Shown here: piece after piece, positions 21,319-29,812 of the stretch
Layout of the letters: the number at the start of each line of letters is the position of its first letter
Numbering within the stretch: the first letter of the stretch is position 1
Assembly: GCF_000014565.1 (NCBI RefSeq)
Contig: NC_008268.1
Span: forward strand, 7,444,501 to 7,508,500
DNA: 64,000 nucleotides
Source of the DNA: Rhodococcus jostii RHA1
GTDB taxonomy: Bacteria; Actinomycetota; Actinomycetes; Mycobacteriales; Mycobacteriaceae
Direction: 5' to 3'
Program-made: the position numbers and the translations under genes
The notes under the pieces: generated by a model
Databases searched by the model: none
Seen by the model: the letters and a program-made list of their open reading frames with translations, nothing else
What the model was told of the DNA's origin: nothing

Positions 21319-21966
21319 ATGCACACCGTAGTCGACCATTTCGGCGCCCTGATGGAGGGTTTCGCGGTCACGCTCACGCTGATCGGCGTCTCCACCGTCC
21401 TGGCGCTGATCGGCGGAACGATCCTCGCATCGTTCCGTGTCTCCCCGATCCCACTCCTGCAATCGATCGGCTCCGGGTACGTCGAGACGTTCCGTAACGT
21501 CCCCACCGCCGTCATCTACTTCATGACTCTGTTCGCGTTTCCGCAGCTCGGCATCAAGATCCCGTTCTTCTGGGCGGCCGTCGCCGCCCTGGCGATCTAC
21601 TACTCCGCCTTCTTCTGCGAGGCCGTCCGCTCGGGCATCAACGCGATCCCGGTCGGGCAGTTCGAAGCCGGACGCTCCATCGGTCTCACCTTCGGCGGCT
21701 CATTGCGCTACATCGTGCTCCCGCAGGCGTTCCGCAGTGTCGTGCCCCCGCTGATCAACGTGTTCATCGCACTGACCAAGAGTTCGGCGATCGCCAGCGC
21801 GTTCGGTGTCGCGGAACTGCTCACCCGCGCCGAAGGCGTGATCGCCGAGGAGAGCCAGGCGGTGCTGTGGATCCTCGCGGCCACCAGCCTCCTGTACCTG
21901 GTGATCACCATCCCCGCGGGGACCATCGCCAACCTCGTCGAGAAGAAAGTCGCGGTGGCGCGATGA
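21319..21966 (+). CDS. ABC transporter permease 1 (HisM/GlnP type)
   Basis: 215 residues from ATG 21319. About five transmembrane helices, with the EAA loop FEAGRSIGLTFGGSLRYIVLPQAFRS characteristic of polar amino-acid permeases. It forms the membrane channel with permease 2, whose start overlaps this gene's stop (ATGA at 21963). Confidence 0.94.
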   Translation: MHTVVDHFGALMEGFAVTLTLIGVSTVLALIGGTILASFRVSPIPLLQSIGSGYVETFRNVPTAVIYFMTLFAFPQLGIKIPFFWAAVAALAIYYSAFFCEAVRSGINAIPVGQFEAGRSIGLTFGGSLRYIVLPQAFRSVVPPLINVFIALTKSSAIASAFGVAELLTRAEGVIAEESQAVLWILAATSLLYLVITIPAGTIANLVEKKVAVAR

Positions 21967-22790
21967 CAACGACAGCAACCAAACCGGCAGCTACCAAACC
22001 CACGATCGCCATGTACGACGTACTCGGACCGCAAGGTCAACGGAAAGTCCGCAACGCCACCTGGGTCGGTGCCGCCGTGGTCGCGATCATCGTGGCCCTG
22101 GGGCTCTACCAGCTCGGCTCCCACGGTCAGCTCAGTCCCGATCTGTGGTCGGTGCTGCTCGACCGGGACCTGATGCGCAGCGTCCTGAAGGGTTTGCTCG
22201 CCACGATTCAGTGCGCGATCGTCTCCATCGTGCTCTCGGTGGTGTTCGGCATGATTCTCGCGGCAATGCGGATGTCCGACAGCAGACTCCTGCGGGGAGT
22301 TGTGCGGGTATGGGTGGAGATCTTCCGCGGTCTGCCGCTGCTGGTGCTGATCTTCTTCATCTTCCTCGGCGCACCCCAATTCGGGATCATCGTCCCGACG
22401 TTCTGGGCATTGGCCCTCGGCATCTCGCTCTACAACAGCGCCGTGATGAGCGAGATCTTCCGCGCCGGCATCGCGTCGTTGCCCCGCGGTCAGGCCGAAG
22501 CGGCGGCCGCGATCGGCATGCGCAAGACCCAGATCTTCCGCATCATCCTGCTGCCGCAGGGCATCCGGATCATGCTGCCCGCCCTGATCAGCCAGGTCGT
22601 GACGATCGTGAAGGAAACCTCCCTCGGTTTCGTCATCGGCTACACCGAACTGCTGCGCAGCGGCCGGGTCGCAGTGGAATACCTCGGCGGACAGTACGCC
22701 ATCCCGGTCTATGTCTTGATCGCGATCATCTACCTGCTGATGAACGTCGGGCTGTCGAAGCTGGCGCGCCGAATCGACGCCCGCTCGTGA
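21963..22790 (+). CDS. ABC transporter permease 2 (HisM/GlnP type)
   Basis: 275 residues, starting in the ATGA overlap. A longer cytosolic N-terminus (about 35 residues) precedes a first hydrophobic helix, and further helices follow. The EAA loop reads AEAAAAIGMRKTQIFRIILLP. Partner of permease 1 in a GltK/GluD-like heterodimer. The operon ends before a strong terminator at 22846-22888. Confidence 0.94.
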   Translation: MTTTATKPAATKPTIAMYDVLGPQGQRKVRNATWVGAAVVAIIVALGLYQLGSHGQLSPDLWSVLLDRDLMRSVLKGLLATIQCAIVSIVLSVVFGMILAAMRMSDSRLLRGVVRVWVEIFRGLPLLVLIFFIFLGAPQFGIIVPTFWALALGISLYNSAVMSEIFRAGIASLPRGQAEAAAAIGMRKTQIFRIILLPQGIRIMLPALISQVVTIVKETSLGFVIGYTELLRSGRVAVEYLGGQYAIPVYVLIAIIYLLMNVGLSKLARRIDARS

Positions 22791-22845
22791 GGTAGGAGAA
22801 GCCCTTTCCCTCGGCCGATATTTTCCGGGTGGAGAGCGCGATCAG

Positions 22846-22888
22846 TGCCGGTATCTCGACCGCCCGTACCCCGGTCGAGATACCGGCA
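22846..22888. terminator. Bidirectional intrinsic terminator
   Basis: TGCCGGTATCTCGACC pairs perfectly with GGTCGAGATACCGGCA (16-bp stem, 11-nt loop), followed by tttgttct. It lies between the ends of the transporter operon and the convergent IclR gene, so it can stop both transcripts. Confidence 0.9.
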
Positions 22889-23028
22889 TTTGTTCTATGG
22901 GGAGCCAAGGGGGATGAGCGCAGTTCCGGCATCACCTGCCGTGGCGCGGATGCGCAGAAGCGACGCATCGAGGCTCGCGCGCTGGCCGTTGGCGACTCTC
23001 GGGGGCCGGGCGCCGTGCCCGGACGGGT

Positions 23029-23811
23029 TCAGTCCAGACCGGGCAGGCCGATGGCCGAAATCTCCTCTGCCGCAGCCCGGGTGCATTCGATGTAGTGGGG
23101 TGTCCGGTCCTCGGTGAACCGGCCGGTGGGACCACCCAGGGTCAACGCGGCCACGACCGTGCCGTGGGAGTCGACAAGCGGGAAGGACAACCCGGACGAG
23201 CCGAGCTCACGCTCGCCGTGGACGAGCTGATATCCGCGTTCGCGCCCGTCCTCGACCTTCTCACGCAACTGGTCGGCGAATTCGGGGCCGTGCGGGGAGT
23301 CCGCGGCCACGTCGTCGATCAGTTCGGGGGCGGCCAGCAGCAAAATCTTGCCGGCGGCGCCGGCCCACAGCGGGTACGGCACTCCGAGCGGGATGACGCT
23401 TCGCACGGTCGCGGTGCTCTCGCACTGGGCGACCACCACACGGGACAGGCCCTGCCGGATGTACAGGTTCACCGTCTCGCCGGTGTCGGCGCTGAGCTGG
23501 CGCATGATGTCGACGACCTCTTCCGGCGGCGCCCAGGTCCTGCCCGCCAGGCGCACCCAGCGCAGCATCTCCGGGCCGAGGCTGTAGGACCCGTCCGCGC
23601 GGCTGGTCAGGACGCTGCGCGCACACATCGTCGCCACCAGGCGGACGACGGTGGTTTTCGGCAGTTTCGTCCCCTCGACGAGTTCTTTGAGGCTGCGGGT
23701 GGGGTGCGCTGCGTCGAACAGTTCGAGCAGGTCGATCACCCGGGTGACGCTGCGGACACCCGCGTCGGCGACGGCCGGCTTCTCTGCTGAATCCGTAGGT
23801 ACTGCAGTCAC
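23029..23811 (-). CDS. IclR-family transcriptional regulator
   Basis: 260 residues from GTG 23811, which has ggagg upstream; an upstream in-frame start at 23835 is less well placed. The N-terminal winged helix is visible (VRSVTRVIDLLELFDAAHP, then LPKTTVVRLVATM). The C-terminal effector-binding domain shows IPLGVPYPLWAGAAGKILL and GLSFPLVDSHGTVVAALTL, typical of IclR proteins that sense small acids. It is divergent from the CoA-transferase operon and sits between that operon and the ABC importer. A motif shared by the two promoters makes it the likely regulator of both. Confidence 0.93.
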   Translation of the reverse strand: MTAVPTDSAEKPAVADAGVRSVTRVIDLLELFDAAHPTRSLKELVEGTKLPKTTVVRLVATMCARSVLTSRADGSYSLGPEMLRWVRLAGRTWAPPEEVVDIMRQLSADTGETVNLYIRQGLSRVVVAQCESTATVRSVIPLGVPYPLWAGAAGKILLLAAPELIDDVAADSPHGPEFADQLREKVEDGRERGYQLVHGERELGSSGLSFPLVDSHGTVVAALTLGGPTGRFTEDRTPHYIECTRAAAEEISAIGLPGLD

Positions 23812-23907
23812 CCTCTGGTCCTCCCTGCTCAGCAACTCTTCCGATGCACCACTCTACGGTTCGGAGAAACCGATCTCTACGGAAACAGGCGAATCGACGA
23901 GCGATCT

Positions 23908-23949
23908 AAACCATCAGGCGGTGTATGTAGACCGCTAGATGGTTTTTGT
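23908..23949. promoter_or_regulatory. IclR-type operator between regulator and CoA-transferase operon
   Basis: AAACCATCAGGCGGT (23908-23922) and ACCGCTAGATGGTTT (23931-23945) are inverted half-sites matching at 13 of 15 positions, 8 bp apart. The right half, TAGACCGCTAGATGGTTTTTGT (23928-23949), matches the motif at 19459-19480 in front of the importer. Position in the divergent intergenic region suits autoregulation plus operon control. Confidence 0.7.
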
Positions 23950-24018
23950 GGTAGGGTTAGGCACGTCACGCGACGACACCCTTGCTTGGTGGGATTCGCC
24001 CACGGAAAGGATCTTCCG

Positions 24019-25209
24019 ATGAAGCTGCTCGACGGAATCCGAGTCTTGGATCTCACCAACGTCCTTGCCGGCCCGTATGCGAGCTACCAGCTCTCGCTGA
24101 TGGGTGCCGACGTCGTCAAGGTCGAAGTACCCGGCAGCGGCGACCTGGCTCGACAGCTCGGTGCCGACACCGCGCTGTCGAGCCAGAAGCTCGGCGCCTC
24201 GTTCGTGGCCCAGAACGCCGGTAAGCGCTCGATGACGGTCAACCTCAAGAGCCCTACCGGCCGGAACGTGTTCGACCGGTTGATCGCCGGCGCCGACGTC
24301 CTCGTCGAGAACTTCCGCCCGGGAGTACTCGCCCGGCTCGGCTACTCCTGGGACGAGTTGCACGCGATGAACCCGCGGCTGGTGTACTGCGCGATCTCCG
24401 GTTTCGGGCAGACCGGGCCGATGCGGGAGCGCCCGGCGTACGACCAGATCATCCAGGGGCTGTCCGGGATGAGCGCGGTCACCGGCACACCCGACACCGC
24501 ACCGTTGCGCGTCGGATTCCCGGTGTGCGACACCCTCGGCGGGATGACCGCCGCCATGGCCATCAACGGCGCTCTCGCGTCCCGCGCCCGGACCGGCGAG
24601 GGCGTCTACCTTGATGTGTCGATGCTCGACAGTTCACTGACCGCACTGGGCTGGGTGGTCTCGGACTACCTCATCGCCGGACGGCAACCCAGCGCGAACG
24701 GCAACGAAAACCCCACCGGCGCACCGTCGGCGACCTTCCAGACCGGATCGGGTGCCCTCAACATCGCGGCCAACAAGCAGGAACAATTCGAGATCCTGTG
24801 CAAGCTGATCGGCCGTGAAGACCTCATCGACGACCCCCGGTTCGCGCTGCGCGACGACCGCAAGAACCGTCGCCCGGAACTGCGCGTCGAGATCGAGGCC
24901 GCCCTCGCCGCCAAGTCCGCCCGCGAGTGGGAGCCCCTGCTCAACGAGGCGGGGGTGCCCGCGGGACTGGTCCTCGACGTCACCGACTCCCTCGACCTCG
25001 ACCAGATCACCGAGCGTGAACTGGTCCACCAGGTCGACCTGCCCGACCGCACGGTCAGCGTCCTCGGCACCGGCTTCCACGTCAACGGCCGCCCCCTCGC
25101 CCCGGGGTCGGCGCCCCCGACGCTGAGCGAACACACCGACGAACTGCTCACCGATCTCGGCTTCACCGCCGACGAGATCACCGAACTGCACACGGAAGGC
25201 GCGGTATGA
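24019..25209 (+). CDS. CaiB/BaiF (family III) CoA-transferase
   Basis: 396 residues from ATG 24019 behind ggaaagga. Family III features: GIRVLDLTNVLAGPYAS at the N-terminus, VVKVEVPGSGD with the loop before the catalytic-Asp region, QNAGKRSMTVNLKS, and the central YDQIIQGLSGMSAVTG. These enzymes move CoA between acyl-CoA and a free carboxylic acid. It is the first gene of the five-gene enzyme operon, overlapping the next gene by 4 bp (ATGA). The acid it activates is not evident; a di- or hydroxy-acid is plausible given the lyase and aldolase genes that follow. Confidence 0.93.
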   Translation: MKLLDGIRVLDLTNVLAGPYASYQLSLMGADVVKVEVPGSGDLARQLGADTALSSQKLGASFVAQNAGKRSMTVNLKSPTGRNVFDRLIAGADVLVENFRPGVLARLGYSWDELHAMNPRLVYCAISGFGQTGPMRERPAYDQIIQGLSGMSAVTGTPDTAPLRVGFPVCDTLGGMTAAMAINGALASRARTGEGVYLDVSMLDSSLTALGWVVSDYLIAGRQPSANGNENPTGAPSATFQTGSGALNIAANKQEQFEILCKLIGREDLIDDPRFALRDDRKNRRPELRVEIEAALAAKSAREWEPLLNEAGVPAGLVLDVTDSLDLDQITERELVHQVDLPDRTVSVLGTGFHVNGRPLAPGSAPPTLSEHTDELLTDLGFTADEITELHTEGAV

Positions 25210-26075
25210 CCACCACCGAACGCCGCCCGGTCCCCGGCGCGACCGAGACCACCATCGACGACGTCACCGGCTGGTGGCGCACCGAGATCAGCGACATCTC
25301 ACCCGGCGTCATCCGCTACCGCGGCTACGCCATCGAGGACCTGATCCCGACCACCTCCTACGCCGGCATGGTCTGGCTGATGATCCGCGGGCAGCGCCCC
25401 ACCCCCTGGCAGGAACGACTCCTCGACGCCGCCCTGGTCGCTGCCGTCGACCACGGCCCGCAGGCACCGTCGATCGCGGCCTCCCGCATGGCCGCCACCT
25501 GCGGGGTCGGACTCAACAACGTGATGGCCACCGGCGTCGGGATGCTCGGCGACGTCCACGGCGGCGCAGGGGAGCAATGCATGAGCGTGCTCGCCGACAT
25601 CGTCGAGCAGGCCACCGACGCCACCGATCTGCGCCCCGTCGCCGACCGCATCGTGGCCGACTACCGTTCCGCCAAAAGGTATGTGCCCGGGTTCGGGCAC
25701 CGGTTCCACCCCCGCGATCCGCGCCGCGACCCGCTGCTCTCGCTGGTCGCCGCGGCCCGCGACGACGGCGCCGTGTCCGGCCAGTACCTGCACGCCGCCC
25801 TCGCCCTCGAGCAGTCCCTCGCCGCCGGACGGACCCGACCGGTCCCGATGAACATCGACGGCGCCACCGCCGTGGTGTATGCCGAACTCGGCTTCCCGCC
25901 GCCCCTCGGCCGCGGACTGTTCGTCCTGTCCCGCTCGGTCGGCATCCTTGCCCACGGCTGGGAACAGACCCAGCAGGGCGGCCGCAACAAGGGACCGATC
26001 CCGCGCACCCTGCTCCCCACCTACACCGGCCACCCCGCCCGCGCCGTCGAGGACACCACCCATGCCGACCGATAA
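25206..26075 (+). CDS. Citrate synthase/citryl-CoA lyase-like protein
   Basis: 289 residues, start overlapping the CoA-transferase stop. The compact citrate-synthase fold lacks the usual large N-terminal region (true citrate synthases exceed 370 residues). Recognisable segments: SPGVIRYRGYAIEDLI, MLGDVHGGAGEQCM, VPGFGHRFHPRDPR and NIDGATAVVYAELG, matching the His and Arg regions of citryl-CoA-lyase-like enzymes. Likely reaction: Claisen-type cleavage (or synthesis) of a 3-hydroxy-3-carboxyacyl-CoA formed by the upstream CoA-transferase. The substrate is unproven. It overlaps the next gene by 14 bp, so the products are probably translationally coupled. Confidence 0.82.
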   Translation: MTTTERRPVPGATETTIDDVTGWWRTEISDISPGVIRYRGYAIEDLIPTTSYAGMVWLMIRGQRPTPWQERLLDAALVAAVDHGPQAPSIAASRMAATCGVGLNNVMATGVGMLGDVHGGAGEQCMSVLADIVEQATDATDLRPVADRIVADYRSAKRYVPGFGHRFHPRDPRRDPLLSLVAAARDDGAVSGQYLHAALALEQSLAAGRTRPVPMNIDGATAVVYAELGFPPPLGRGLFVLSRSVGILAHGWEQTQQGGRNKGPIPRTLLPTYTGHPARAVEDTTHADR

Positions 26076-27024
26076 CCCCACCACCGGCACACCGACCGCG
26101 CCGACGCGCTCGACCTGGGGACAGTTCGAAACCACGCCCGACCGGGGAATGGCCAACTACGCCGGCCCCGACCACGTTCGCGACGCCGCCACCCTGGTCC
26201 AGCGGGGAGCCGTCTTCGGCCTCGACTACCTCCTCGACGCGTTCGTGCCATCCCTGGCGACGCTGCGCAGCGCCCCCGAACATCACGTGGTCTCCCGGCA
26301 CCGCGACCACCGCGACGACTATCTGGACGGATTCTGGCCGCAGGCCGCCAGCCACCTCGACGGGTTGCGGCACCGCCGCCACGCCGAGCACGGCTTCTAC
26401 AACGGCACCCCCGACGCCGCTATCGCCGCCGGCAATCCGGCCCTCGGCATCAACCACTGGTCCCAGCACCCGATCGTGGGCCGAGGAGTCCTCATCGACA
26501 TCGGCCGCCACCGCACCCACCTCGGGAAACCCATCGATCATGCCGGCGGCGAAGCCCTCGACATCAGCGAACTCGACGACACCTTGGCCGCCCAGGACGT
26601 ACAGCTACGCACCGGTGATCTGCTGCTGATCCGCACCGGTTGGGCACAGTGGTTCCTCGACGAGGCCACCGCCGACCAGCGCGCGCAGATCCATACCAGC
26701 AAAATCTGCACCGGCCTCGCCCAGTCGCAGGCCGCAATCGACTGGTTCGCCGACCATCAGGTCGCCCTCGCCGCCTCGGACACCTTCGCGCTCGAACGCC
26801 TTCCCGCAGTAGCTGATTCACCCTTCGGATCCGACACCGACCACGGCATGATGCACCAGGAACTCATCGCCCTGCTCGGCCTGCCCATCGGTGAGCTGTG
26901 GAAGCTCGACGAACTCGGCGAGGACTGCGACCGCGACCGCCGCTACGAATGCCTGCTGACCGTCAAACCCCTCAACCTCACCGGAGGCGTCGGCTCACCC
27001 GCCAACGCCACCGCCATCAAGTGA
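26062..27024 (+). CDS. Cyclase-family (kynurenine formamidase-like) hydrolase
   Basis: 320 residues from ATG 26062, inside the end of the preceding gene. PF04199 features: INHWSQHPIVGRGVLIDIGR, then HLGKPIDHAGGEALDISELDD, then RTGDLLLIRTGWAQWF and SDTDHGMMHQEL. The last motif is the usual metal-binding/catalytic segment. The usual early HxGTHxD motif is not obvious, so the metal site may differ. Family members hydrolyse amides, lactones or cyclic acids. Here it may open or release the operon's substrate. The stop overlaps the thioesterase GTG start (GTGA). Confidence 0.82.
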   Translation: MPTDNPTTGTPTAPTRSTWGQFETTPDRGMANYAGPDHVRDAATLVQRGAVFGLDYLLDAFVPSLATLRSAPEHHVVSRHRDHRDDYLDGFWPQAASHLDGLRHRRHAEHGFYNGTPDAAIAAGNPALGINHWSQHPIVGRGVLIDIGRHRTHLGKPIDHAGGEALDISELDDTLAAQDVQLRTGDLLLIRTGWAQWFLDEATADQRAQIHTSKICTGLAQSQAAIDWFADHQVALAASDTFALERLPAVADSPFGSDTDHGMMHQELIALLGLPIGELWKLDELGEDCDRDRRYECLLTVKPLNLTGGVGSPANATAIK

Positions 27025-27464
27025 CCGCCAAGTACCGTGCCGCGGCGCTGTCAACCGAGGACGGATGGACCGAGGTGATCGACAACGGTTTCATCGCCCT
27101 GGTCGGCCCCTTCTACACCCGCACCGACGGCGGTCATATCGAGGTCGCGGTCGTGTGCCAGGACAAGCACCGCAACCGGCGAGGGATCGTGCAAGGCGGG
27201 CTGGTGATGACGTTCGCCGACCGCGCACTCGGCATCGCGGCCCGCGCGCACAGCGGCGCCCCCACCACGGCAACGGTGCACCTCGACGTGCATTTCGTCG
27301 CTCCCGTCCACGTCGGCGACGTCCTGCGCGCCCGCCCCCACACCGCACCCGGGACCCGGTCGCTGCTGTTCATGCGAACCGACCTCACCGTGGAGGACAC
27401 CCTGGTCGCGACCGCCACCGGGGTGTTCAAACCCCTACGGACCGCACCCCTCGTCGACGAGTGA
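27021..27464 (+). CDS. Hotdog-fold thioesterase (PaaI type)
   Basis: 147 residues from GTG 27021 in a GTGA overlap. Motifs RRGIVQGGLVMTFADRALGI (central helix, with the catalytic acidic residue region) and TVHLDVHFVAPVHVGDVLRA are typical of PaaI/4HBT thioesterases. It probably hydrolyses a CoA intermediate of this pathway, or rescues CoA from a dead-end ester. Confidence 0.88.
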   Translation: MTAKYRAAALSTEDGWTEVIDNGFIALVGPFYTRTDGGHIEVAVVCQDKHRNRRGIVQGGLVMTFADRALGIAARAHSGAPTTATVHLDVHFVAPVHVGDVLRARPHTAPGTRSLLFMRTDLTVEDTLVATATGVFKPLRTAPLVDE

Positions 27465-27510
27465 GATTCGGTACGACCCAGAGCCCGCAAAACCATCCGA
27501 AGGAGGTGTC

Positions 27511-28122
27511 GTGGTGCAACCCGACAAGCTCGTCGCAGCGTTCGCCCGTATCCCCACCGCCACCATTGGTGACGCCCAGGACCGCTTCGGCTGCCCGACC
27601 GGAATACGACCCATGTGGTCGGGAGCGACCGTCACCGGGCGAGCGTTCACCGTCTGCACCCGAGCCGGAGACAACCTCTACATTCACAAGGCGCTCGACC
27701 TCGCCGCCGCTGGAGACATCCTCGTCGTCAACGGCGGCGGCGACGAAACCCGCGCACTCATCGGCGATCTCATCGGAACCCGCGCACGAGCCATCGGGCT
27801 GGGCGGCTTCGTGATCGACGGCGCGGTCCGTGACGTCGCCGCCCTCGAGCAAATGGGCATGCCCGTCTTCGCCCGCAGCACCACTCCCGCCGGGCCCTAC
27901 AAACACGGACCCGGCCGGCTCGGTGAACCCGTAGCCATCGGCGGAACCGTCGTCCAGGCATCCGACATCGTGATCGGCGACGCCGACGGGATCGCCGTCG
28001 TCGCAGCACGCGCCGCAAACGACGTGCTGAACAACGCCAGACAGATCGCCGACAACGAGATCGCCAAACGCCACCGGTACGCGATGTCAGGCGAGGATCG
28101 GCAGCCTCCGCCGGGACCTTGA
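27511..28122 (+). CDS. RraA-type aldolase (HMG/oxaloacetate aldolase family)
   Basis: 203 residues; GTG 27511 or 27514 behind aaggagg. RraA/4-hydroxy-4-methyl-2-oxoglutarate aldolase features: TIGDAQDRFG, GDILVVNGGGDETRALIGD, GGFVIDGAVRDVAALEQMGMPVFAR and VVQASDIVIGDADGIAVV. The G-x-x-x-D metal motif and Arg of the DGAVRD segment are present. It is likely to cleave a 4-hydroxy-2-oxo acid to pyruvate or decarboxylate oxaloacetate, the latter being a possible product of the citryl-CoA-lyase-like enzyme. Last gene of the operon. Confidence 0.9.
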   Translation: MVQPDKLVAAFARIPTATIGDAQDRFGCPTGIRPMWSGATVTGRAFTVCTRAGDNLYIHKALDLAAAGDILVVNGGGDETRALIGDLIGTRARAIGLGGFVIDGAVRDVAALEQMGMPVFARSTTPAGPYKHGPGRLGEPVAIGGTVVQASDIVIGDADGIAVVAARAANDVLNNARQIADNEIAKRHRYAMSGEDRQPPPGP

Positions 28123-28201
28123 GAGGCTGAAGTGAAGCGCTCGCCAATTCAGCCAAATTTGATGGCTTTCGCACCGAATCCGTACGGGTTCATCGCGGTG
28201 T

Positions 28202-28393
28202 ATGACCGAGAATCCCGGAACTCACACGCTTTTGAATGTCGGCGACAAGGTCAAGGTTCATGCTGAGGGGACCTCGGTGTTCACGATCGTGAGCATTGAC
28301 GGCGACGAAGCTCTGATCGAGTCGGTTCTCGGCGCCCCAGGGACTTACCCGTTCCACTGCACGCTCGAACGCCTAGTTCCGTTCGAGTCCTGA
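28202..28393 (+). CDS. Small hypothetical protein (63 aa)
   Basis: MTENPGTHTLLNVGDKVKV is followed by TSVFTIVSIDGDEALIES and HCTLERLVPFES. This is an all-beta, KOW/SH3-like small domain, loosely similar in design to the 87-aa repeat proteins (a barrel that ends LERLVPF or LVFADTDDL). The RBS is not obvious. It follows the RraA gene by about 80 bp but does not look like a pathway enzyme. Confidence 0.6.
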   Translation: MTENPGTHTLLNVGDKVKVHAEGTSVFTIVSIDGDEALIESVLGAPGTYPFHCTLERLVPFES

Positions 28394-28460
28394 CACAGTG
28401 AAAAATGCACCCTGAACTGCTCAGATGACCCGTCCCCTGTCGGAGATGACCCTCGCCGGT

Positions 28461-28560
28461 TCAAAGCGGTGACCGCATCGCGGATCTGGGCGCGCTGCCC
28501 GGCGTAAAGGTCACGAATTCGGGTGTCCGCGGTGATCCCGAGCATGACCATGAAGCCGGT
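28461..28560 (-). other. Remnant of an unidentified gene end
   Basis: The reverse strand reads TADTRIRDLYAGQRAQIRDAV then TALN. A 32-bp stretch at 28466-28497 matches 47600-47631 with two mismatches, where the encoded sequence is TKQRAQIRNSVTALHH followed by a stop. Both look like the C-terminal end of one protein family that I cannot name. Nothing else in 28394-28681 looks coding. Confidence 0.4.
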
Positions 28561-28681
28561 GGGGGCCTGGCCTGCGCGGGCCACCACTCCCGGACGGGTT
28601 GTGCCATGCTGGGGACACATTGTCGAAGTCGCGGGGGTGACATGACTGTTCATACGTTGGTGCTTTCGACAGGCCCGAACA

Positions 28682-28891
28682 TCACTCGCCGCCACCACCG
28701 ATCAAGTGGACTGGGGTCGGGCCATTGGATTGGATCGTCAGTAGGTCCACGAGGGTGCCGGCCGGCCCGCCGTTCTCGTCGCGGTCGGTGTACATCGCCT
28801 GGATCCGTTGCAGGATCTCCGGTGTGCTCAACACCCGGTGGGTGGGAATCGCATGGTGCGGTGCGCTCGCGGAGGGGTGCAGGCGTGTCAT
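28682..28891 (-). CDS. Small hypothetical protein (69 aa)
   Basis: ATG 28891 gives MTRLHPSASAPHHAIPTHRV followed by LSTPEILQRIQAMYTDRDE and LVDLLTIQSNGPTPVHL. The middle is a plausible helix and the end a beta strand. The RBS is weak. No family is recognised. It is on the same strand as the three-helix-bundle-like gene downstream of 29253. Confidence 0.45.
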   Translation of the reverse strand: MTRLHPSASAPHHAIPTHRVLSTPEILQRIQAMYTDRDENGGPAGTLVDLLTIQSNGPTPVHLIGGGGE

Positions 28892-28977
28892 GTGGTTACT
28901 CTCGGTCGCACAGGTGTGGGCCGCGCGCTGTGGTCGAGGCGCGCGGGTCGTGCCGGTCATCGTCGGCCCGCTCCCTG

Positions 28978-29253
28978 TCAGTGTTCGGGCTCATGCGACG
29001 GCGAGGCTAGGGGACAAGGTCCTTTCCCGTTGAGTGGTGCCAGGACCGGGGTATCGGAGCGGGCGGCGACGTGCAGGGCAGCCGGGGAGTTTTCGAGGGC
29101 GGGGCGGTTGTCGAGGTCTCGGCGGGCGGCCTTCTCGACGAGCAGCGGAACGTAAGCGCGGACCCTCCCGTTGTCGAACCGTTTGTGGATGATGCTCCCA
29201 ATCATCGTGACGGTGTTCGCGGTCGAGTCGGGGTTCCTGCAAAATTTCCTCAT
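28978..29253 (-). CDS. Small three-helix-bundle-type protein
   Basis: ATG 29253 gives MRKFCRNPDSTANTVTM, then IIHKRFDNGRVRAYVPLLVEK, then a low-complexity tail. The segment (H-x-R-F-x-x-x-x-V-R-x-Y/F-V-P-x-L-V-E) matches the last helix of small three-helix-bundle dimerisation proteins common in Rhodococcus and other actinobacteria. The first two helices are not evident, so the gene is either divergent or truncated. It overlaps, on the other strand, the P-type ATPase remnant at 29214-29422. A related fragment lies at 37471-37791. Confidence 0.5.
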   Translation of the reverse strand: MRKFCRNPDSTANTVTMIGSIIHKRFDNGRVRAYVPLLVEKAARRDLDNRPALENSPAALHVAARSDTPVLAPLNGKGPCPLASPSHEPEH

Positions 29254-29422
29254 GACCACGTCGCCGACCGGCGGCCAGTGGCTCGCCTGCCTCGGGCGGT
29301 CACTGATCATCCCGATTGTCGTCCAAGCGGAGAAGGCGATCCGGCGGCGTTGCCACCACTACTCGGAGCCGCCCGCACCGACGACCGCCCCCGCCGTCGT
29401 CGACCCCCACCGCGCACGCTGA
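29214..29422 (+). pseudogene. C-terminal fragment of a P-type cation ATPase
   Basis: The forward frame reads VESGFLQNFLMTTSPTGGQW, LACLGRSLIIPIVVQAEKAI and RRRCHHYSEP, ending at TGA 29420-29422. A TT-x-L/P-T-G-x-QW-x-x-x-x-G segment before a last membrane helix, followed by a basic tail, is characteristic of the C-terminus of calcium/magnesium-type P-type ATPases. Nothing upstream encodes the rest of the about 850-residue protein, so this is a relic end. Confidence 0.6.
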
Positions 29423-29611
29423 GCCGCGAACCATGTCCTGGACAGGAAGCCTCGGCCGGTTACCCGGGATCGCGACGGCGCGGCGTACCACCGGGAGTGG
29501 CTACGCCCCGCCGGACTGGTCCTCGCCGCTCTACCGATTCCCGACGGGATGGGGTGCGCGGAGGCCGCCGAGTTACCCGCCTACGCTGGCGTCGACCGGC
29601 CGGTTGCTGCG

Positions 29612-29812
29612 TCAGTTCTCGCGTTCGAAGGTGATAAGCAATCCCTCGACGCCGCCTGGGCCGAGTCGGCCTTTGACGTCGGTCGAGGTGATGGTTTTCA
29701 GGCGCCAGCCCTGTTGGGCGTGCTGGTTCAGTAGCCTTTCGAGCTTGTCGCCGGACATCTTGCCGCCGATCATCTTCTCGCGGATCTCGACGACCTTGTA
29801 TGAATACACCAT
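29612..29812 (-). CDS. DUF4177-family small protein
   Basis: 66 residues from ATG 29812 with a strong aaggagag RBS. MVYSYKVVEIREKMIGGKMS, LERLLNQHAQQGWRLKTITS and VEGLLITFERE fit the DUF4177 beta-alpha-beta pattern (YKVVxx...LNxxAxxGWRL). Function unknown; often single-gene units. Genes flanking it are remnants or hypothetical. Confidence 0.8.
   Translation of the reverse strand: MVYSYKVVEIREKMIGGKMSGDKLERLLNQHAQQGWRLKTITSTDVKGRLGPGGVEGLLITFEREN

Noticed and set aside
25274..26629. 451-codon Arg/His/Pro frame inside the catabolic operon
   Set aside because: Alternative frame of the lyase and cyclase genes, which have clear family motifs and overlapping starts.
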